DNA of 17,213 nucleotides from Candidatus Omnitrophota bacterium (GTDB lineage: Bacteria; Omnitrophota; Koll11; Gygaellales; Profunditerraquicolaceae), in assembly GCA_028719045.1 (NCBI GenBank), contig JAQULD010000022.1, forward strand, positions 1-17,213, written 5' to 3'. This document shows, piece after piece, positions 13,717-17,213 of this stretch (position 1 is the first letter of the stretch; each line of letters opens with the position of its first letter). The translations under genes were made by a program, and so were the position numbers. Below the pieces are notes generated by a model. That model had not been told where the DNA came from, searched no databases, and saw only the letters and a list, made by a program, of their open reading frames with translations.

Positions 13717-14223
13717 TTATGACCGGAGAATCACTATTTTATCCGATGTAACCTTAGCGTTAGGAATAATAATAATCTTATTGTCGCTTGTTTCCAGGAT
13801 GGTGCTGAAGATCTGTATTTCTTTCACAGATCCGCTTGCGCCGCCTGCTTCGATCTCATCCCCCACTTTAAACGGCTGAAAAAGGATTAACATTACCCCG
13901 GCGGCAAAATTTGACAAAGACCCCTGTAAGGCAAGGCCTACCGCTAAACCCGCGGCGCCGATCAGCGCGACAAACGGGGTCGTTTCGATCCCGATCTTGT
14001 TTAATACCGCTATAGCGACAAAAATAAGAAGCGAGTAATGAATAATATTCTTAAAAAAAGAAGCCAGTGTCTTATTTAACTTCGATTTTTCCATGGCAAC
14101 GCCCGCCGCTTTGGAAATAACCCGGGCTAACCATTTTCCAACGATAAATATCAGTACCGCATAGGCAAAGCTCACACCGTATTGCATCACATAACCCATT
14201 ACCTTATCAAGCATCGTCTGCAT
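13717..14223 (-). CDS. Short MscS-type mechanosensitive channel protein
   Basis: Small-conductance mechanosensitive channel family, which releases solutes under hypo-osmotic stress. Two hydrophobic helices (about 16-36 and 58-75) lead to the pore-lining helix with GAAGLAVGLALQGSLSNFAAG (89-109), then the beta domain with FQPFKVGDEIE (115-125) and SDNKIIIIPNAKV (146-158). The protein stops at 168 residues, just after this domain; the alpha/beta C-terminal domain of a 286-residue MscS is missing. I read past the stop and found no MscS-like continuation in that frame, so it is either a naturally short form or a truncation. An AAAGGAG site 6 bases upstream sets the start, 19 bases after secY. Confidence 0.87.
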   Translation of the reverse strand: MQTMLDKVMGYVMQYGVSFAYAVLIFIVGKWLARVISKAAGVAMEKSKLNKTLASFFKNIIHYSLLIFVAIAVLNKIGIETTPFVALIGAAGLAVGLALQGSLSNFAAGVMLILFQPFKVGDEIEAGGASGSVKEIQIFSTILETSDNKIIIIPNAKVTSDKIVILRS

Positions 14224-14242
14224 CAGAATCTCCTTTTTTTAA

Positions 14243-15709
14243 TTACTCTCCGGCTTCTCCCTTTCTTTCCTCCGGGACGTATATCCTGTACTGGTCAACC
14301 ATTGTCCTTTCGGGCATGCCCCAGGAAAATCTCAAGGGTTCGACCAAAGCCGGGACCCCTTTATTATTCAGGAACGCGCTTTTTAGCCCCGCTTCGATCT
14401 CATCAAAAGCGGTATAACAGATTTTCCAATTTTTTATCCCGGAAATATCTTTATCCCTGAAAAACTCAAGCTGCCGTATTATATCCGAAAACACGCCCAC
14501 AGCTAAAGCTATAGCCGTGCCCCCGAGGAAGCCGGCGACTAAATAAGGGATCCTGAAAAATACCGCCGTGATATCCGGAATACAAGCTATACCTATCAGG
14601 AACAACGCGCTCATTATCAATACTTTTAACATGCCGAGATCAAGGTATTCTTCTTCGCTGCGGCCATTGTTTTTAACAAGTTTATACCCGTATTTAGCGG
14701 CGGTATTAAGGATATATTTCGGGCTGAAAATTATCGCGGCATACAAATAAGTGAATACCGCGATCAGAATGAAATATGCCAGGAAATAGAGCAAATTGCC
14801 CCGCATTAACAGATTATACATGTTGCGCGCCCCCGTTAATGACGCTAAAACCGCCGGGAACAGGATTACGCTTTGAGCGAAGGATATAGGCGCGTATCCG
14901 GTGATTGTGGGCCTTAGATTGAGGGAGATTTTGTTCGATTTTTCGTCCTGGAATTCTATCTGCTTCGACCTGTTGGTAATAAAATAGATCACGTAGATAA
15001 AGCCCGCGAAAACAACGGCAAACACGACGGGAGAAAACGGCAATTCGCCATTTTGGCCCAAGTTCAACAGCTGCCTGGCGGCGGCGAACAATTTCAATGG
15101 AATAAAGGAAACCGCGATAAGAGCGATGCCGTTGCCGATTCCGTGCCTGGTGATAAGGTCAGCGAAAAAAAGTAAAAGCATGACAGCGGCCGTCATTGTA
15201 GCCATACAGGTCAACCTAAAACCAAGCCCCGGAGCCATGGCGACAAGGCGCATCCCTTCGAACCTCGCGGGATTCTCAATCCACAGCCCTATGAAATAAG
15301 ACTGCAGAAGCGATAATACTATAGTGATTATATACGTGTATTTTGATATTTCTCTTCTCCCGCCCTCTCCCCCGAATGACAACCGCCTTAATTTAGGAAT
15401 AGCCACAGACGCTAACTGTATGAGTATACAAGAAGAAAAAAATGGCATAAGCCCTAACCCGAAAATCGTAAACCTGTCCAGGGAGCCGCCAAAAACAAGC
15501 ATTATCACACGGCCGGCCTGGTCATTCGAGATCATCCCCAGGAACTTTTTTAAAGCTTCAAGGTCTAACCCCGGTAAAGGCAAAAGAAAGACCAACCTTA
15601 AGAGAACCAACGCTCCTATCGTGATAAATACGCGTTTTCTCATTTCCGCCTGATTCGCGGCCCAGGAAAGAATATTTACCAGGCTGTTATTTTGCTGTTT
15701 TTCCGGCAT
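14243..15709 (-). CDS. secY: Divergent SecY translocase subunit with C-terminal DUF2007-like domain
   Basis: Channel subunit of the Sec translocon. About ten membrane helices are visible between residues 24 and 410. SecY landmarks are GGSLDRFTIFGLGLMPF (74-90), HGIGNGIALI (189-198), LRPTITGYAPISFAQS (265-280) aligning with the loop before TM7, and NNGRSEEEYLD with Arg350 at the place of the conserved C5-loop arginine. The normal tail is replaced by about 60 residues (428-481), with WKICYTAFDEIEAGLKSAF, GVPALVEP and YRIYVPEE, which resemble DUF2007. The gene is not among ribosomal-protein genes, so it may be a second SecY. AAGGAG lies 6 bases before the ATG, which overlaps the preceding lipoprotein gene by 23 bases. 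SecY is secure; the added domain is a pattern match. Confidence 0.9.
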   Translation of the reverse strand: MPEKQQNNSLVNILSWAANQAEMRKRVFITIGALVLLRLVFLLPLPGLDLEALKKFLGMISNDQAGRVIMLVFGGSLDRFTIFGLGLMPFFSSCILIQLASVAIPKLRRLSFGGEGGRREISKYTYIITIVLSLLQSYFIGLWIENPARFEGMRLVAMAPGLGFRLTCMATMTAAVMLLLFFADLITRHGIGNGIALIAVSFIPLKLFAAARQLLNLGQNGELPFSPVVFAVVFAGFIYVIYFITNRSKQIEFQDEKSNKISLNLRPTITGYAPISFAQSVILFPAVLASLTGARNMYNLLMRGNLLYFLAYFILIAVFTYLYAAIIFSPKYILNTAAKYGYKLVKNNGRSEEEYLDLGMLKVLIMSALFLIGIACIPDITAVFFRIPYLVAGFLGGTAIALAVGVFSDIIRQLEFFRDKDISGIKNWKICYTAFDEIEAGLKSAFLNNKGVPALVEPLRFSWGMPERTMVDQYRIYVPEERKGEAGE

Positions 15710-16607
15710 CGCTTGCTCCTTTTCGCTGATTTAAAAACTTAAATGTTGGATGAGACGACACGAATTTTATTTCCATCGATGATTCTATCTTGAAAGGGAT
15801 AAAAATATCGGTTTCCGGTATCCTCATTTTCCCGGACAACTCGAATTTCAAAGGATAACTCAGGATAGACTCGTTACGTATCAGCTTCGTCCAGACATTG
15901 CCTATATTGATGCTGCCTCTTATCTGGCTTGACTGCGAACCCCTGAATAAAGTGCGGGGAATAGCGCTTCTGGCGATCTCATTCCCCTCAAAAGTATTTA
16001 TGCTGATCACCCCTTCTTCAAGGGCCAAATCAATGCTCAAAGGATTAGAAATGCCTAAAGAAAAATCAACCGATGAATCCCCGAAGATCCTGGATCGTAC
16101 TTTCGTGAAAATATTGACGTAAAGAGGCCTGGCAATGGTTTCTTTTAACGCTTCAAGATGCAGCACCGCGACCCTGCTATCAACCGGTATGTGCAATCCC
16201 AGCGCCTTATAAGTAAACCCGGTGCGTATGAACACGCTTATACTTTTATTGTTCAAAGCTGAAAGGCTAAGATTAATATTTACCGGTGCTTCCAGGTCAT
16301 GTCCGGAAGTAACGCTCCCGCTTTCCCAATCCAGAACCATTTTTTCCAATACCACTTTATTCTCGCCTAAGATCTCCAGATATATTTTATCCAGGTCAAG
16401 GGAACTTTTGGTGGGGTTTTGAATAAGGATTTTACCTGAGACGGCGATCCTGTTATCTCTTAATGAAGGCTCAAGATTGGCAACGATCTGAGGGATTTCA
16501 ACAGTGTTCTTTCCTACAACAAATCTTGCCAGGGGAGCGCAGCCGGAAACAAAAAACACCAGCAAAAAAAACAGATCGAGCGGGATTATTCCTCTATTGA
16601 ACTTCAT
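15687..16607 (-). CDS. Lipoprotein with two LEA14-like (LEA type 2) domains
   Basis: Predicted 306-residue lipoprotein: hydrophobic residues 8-20 and the lipobox VSGC put the lipidated Cys23 at the mature N-terminus. Two similar beta-rich halves follow. The first (about 40-150) contains SGKILIQNPTKSSLDLDKIYLEIL and APVNINLSLSAL. The second (about 165-280) contains SVDFSLGISNPLSIDLALEEG and FPLK-like strands ending in FIPFKIESSMEIKF. The NP turn followed by a strand is typical of LEA14/WHy domains found in desiccation and stress proteins and in some cell-envelope lipoproteins. The Shine-Dalgarno is weak. The gene lies 20 bases after the LOG-family gene and overlaps secY by 23 bases. Its role is unknown; placement at the outer envelope is inferred. 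Confidence 0.75.
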   Translation of the reverse strand: MKFNRGIIPLDLFFLLVFFVSGCAPLARFVVGKNTVEIPQIVANLEPSLRDNRIAVSGKILIQNPTKSSLDLDKIYLEILGENKVVLEKMVLDWESGSVTSGHDLEAPVNINLSLSALNNKSISVFIRTGFTYKALGLHIPVDSRVAVLHLEALKETIARPLYVNIFTKVRSRIFGDSSVDFSLGISNPLSIDLALEEGVISINTFEGNEIARSAIPRTLFRGSQSSQIRGSINIGNVWTKLIRNESILSYPLKFELSGKMRIPETDIFIPFKIESSMEIKFVSSHPTFKFLNQRKGASDAGKTAK

Positions 16608-16627
16608 TAGGCGCCTGTATTTTTCTT

Positions 16628-17213
16628 CTAATCCTTGTTAATGACGCGGATCATTTCGCACAGCCTGCCGTAATCACGCAGGTTAAAATTCATAACGATC
16701 CTGGGCAGGTCGGGATATTCCCCCCTCTGCGCCTCTTCTTGAACCGGGCCGGACGGCCTTATTTTACCGCTGGCCAAAATATCTTTAAAATCCCGGTTTA
16801 AAACATCCAGAGTCTTCGACGACAGTTTCCTGTTCAACCTTAATACGGTAAGCCCCGTAACATATCTTATAGAATGGTATATCCTGTGGAAATCGACTAT
16901 GTATTTCACCGCTTCATCCACGCTATTGGCGAGATAAAAAAGTTTCAGGTCCTCTTTTTTGATATAGCCGTTTCTTATTAATTGGTTATTCACAAAACGC
17001 ATCCAGTCCGCCCAGTATGTCGAGCCTTTTGGCTCCATCAATACTATCGGCCGCGGCTTGGATTTACCGGTTTGTATCAACGTCAGGGCCTCGAATCCCT
17101 CGTCGTTGGTGCCGAATCCACCGGGAAAAAGGGTGGTAGCGTCTGTTTCTTTTATAAAAATAAGCTTCCTGGTAAAAAAATATTTAAAGTTGATTATTTT
17201 CTCTTTTTCATCT
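16628..17213 (-). CDS. LOG-family protein, 5' end cut by window
   Basis: C-terminal 194 residues of a LOG (Lonely guy) family protein, a Rossmann-fold group often labelled lysine decarboxylase but including cytokinin riboside 5'-monophosphate phosphoribohydrolases. The open frame runs to the window end, so the TTG at 17080 is not the real start. The signature FPGGFGTNDEGFEALTLIQ lies at about 17128-17072, upstream of that TTG. The long C-terminal part after the motif, with a conserved-looking end at LRDYGRLCEMIRVIN, fits the longer bacterial LOG type of about 300 or more residues. Bacterial members most likely act as nucleotide 5'-monophosphate N-glycosidases; the substrate cannot be read here. 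It is followed 20 bases later by the LEA14-like lipoprotein gene. Confidence 0.9.
   Translation of the reverse strand, partial: DEKEKIINFKYFFTRKLIFIKETDATTLFPGGFGTNDEGFEALTLIQTGKSKPRPIVLMEPKGSTYWADWMRFVNNQLIRNGYIKKEDLKLFYLANSVDEAVKYIVDFHRIYHSIRYVTGLTVLRLNRKLSSKTLDVLNRDFKDILASGKIRPSGPVQEEAQRGEYPDLPRIVMNFNLRDYGRLCEMIRVINKD

Noticed and set aside
16628..17080. LOG-family gene starting at the TTG at 17080
   Set aside because: The frame stays open to the window end, and the PGGxGT signature lies upstream of that TTG, so the true start is outside the window.

Overview
The window is a gene-dense stretch of bacterial chromosome in which every gene I can support lies on the minus strand, so it is described from high to low coordinates. 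No RNA gene, insertion sequence, CRISPR array or attachment site was seen, and no gap between genes exceeds about 140 bases. Lipoprotein signals, a split transketolase, mixed base composition and a SecY gene outside a ribosomal-protein cluster fit an uncultured Gram-negative-type bacterium. The gene style reminds me of candidate phyla such as Omnitrophota, but that is an impression, not a demonstrated placement.

Region A (17213 to 13717) holds four genes: the C-terminal part of a LOG-family protein, a lipoprotein with two LEA14-like domains, a divergent SecY with an extra C-terminal DUF2007-like domain, and a short MscS-type channel. A probable intrinsic terminator closes this unit.

Region B (13643 to 9831) is a metalloid-resistance operon of six tightly packed genes. 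It begins with a sigma-70-like promoter whose start region is covered by a perfect 22-bp palindrome. The genes are a UPF0251 (DUF134) HTH regulator, an ArsP-type permease, a small CPKC thioredoxin, an exported ArsF-like thiol protein, an ArsG/CcdA-like membrane protein and an ACR3 arsenite exporter. There is no ArsR and no arsenate reductase. The thiol proteins could form an electron relay from cytosol through the membrane to the periplasm, alongside two exporters. This is the most interesting part of the window.

Region C (9806 to 8557) holds a DedA-family membrane protein with its own strong promoter, then a small lipoprotein of BamE/SmpA-like appearance.

Region D (8521 to 1) is a carbon and redox operon: an AIF-like FAD oxidoreductase, a type II NADH dehydrogenase, a short-form (apparently NAD-linked) 6-phosphogluconate dehydrogenase, the two transketolase subunits, transaldolase, ribulose-phosphate epimerase, ribose-5-phosphate isomerase B and glucose-6-phosphate dehydrogenase (cut by the window end). 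Apart from 6-phosphogluconolactonase, which could lie beyond position 1, this is a complete pentose phosphate pathway joined to an NADH:quinone oxidoreductase. The genes overlap or are spaced by roughly 0 to 12 bases, so co-transcription is very likely.
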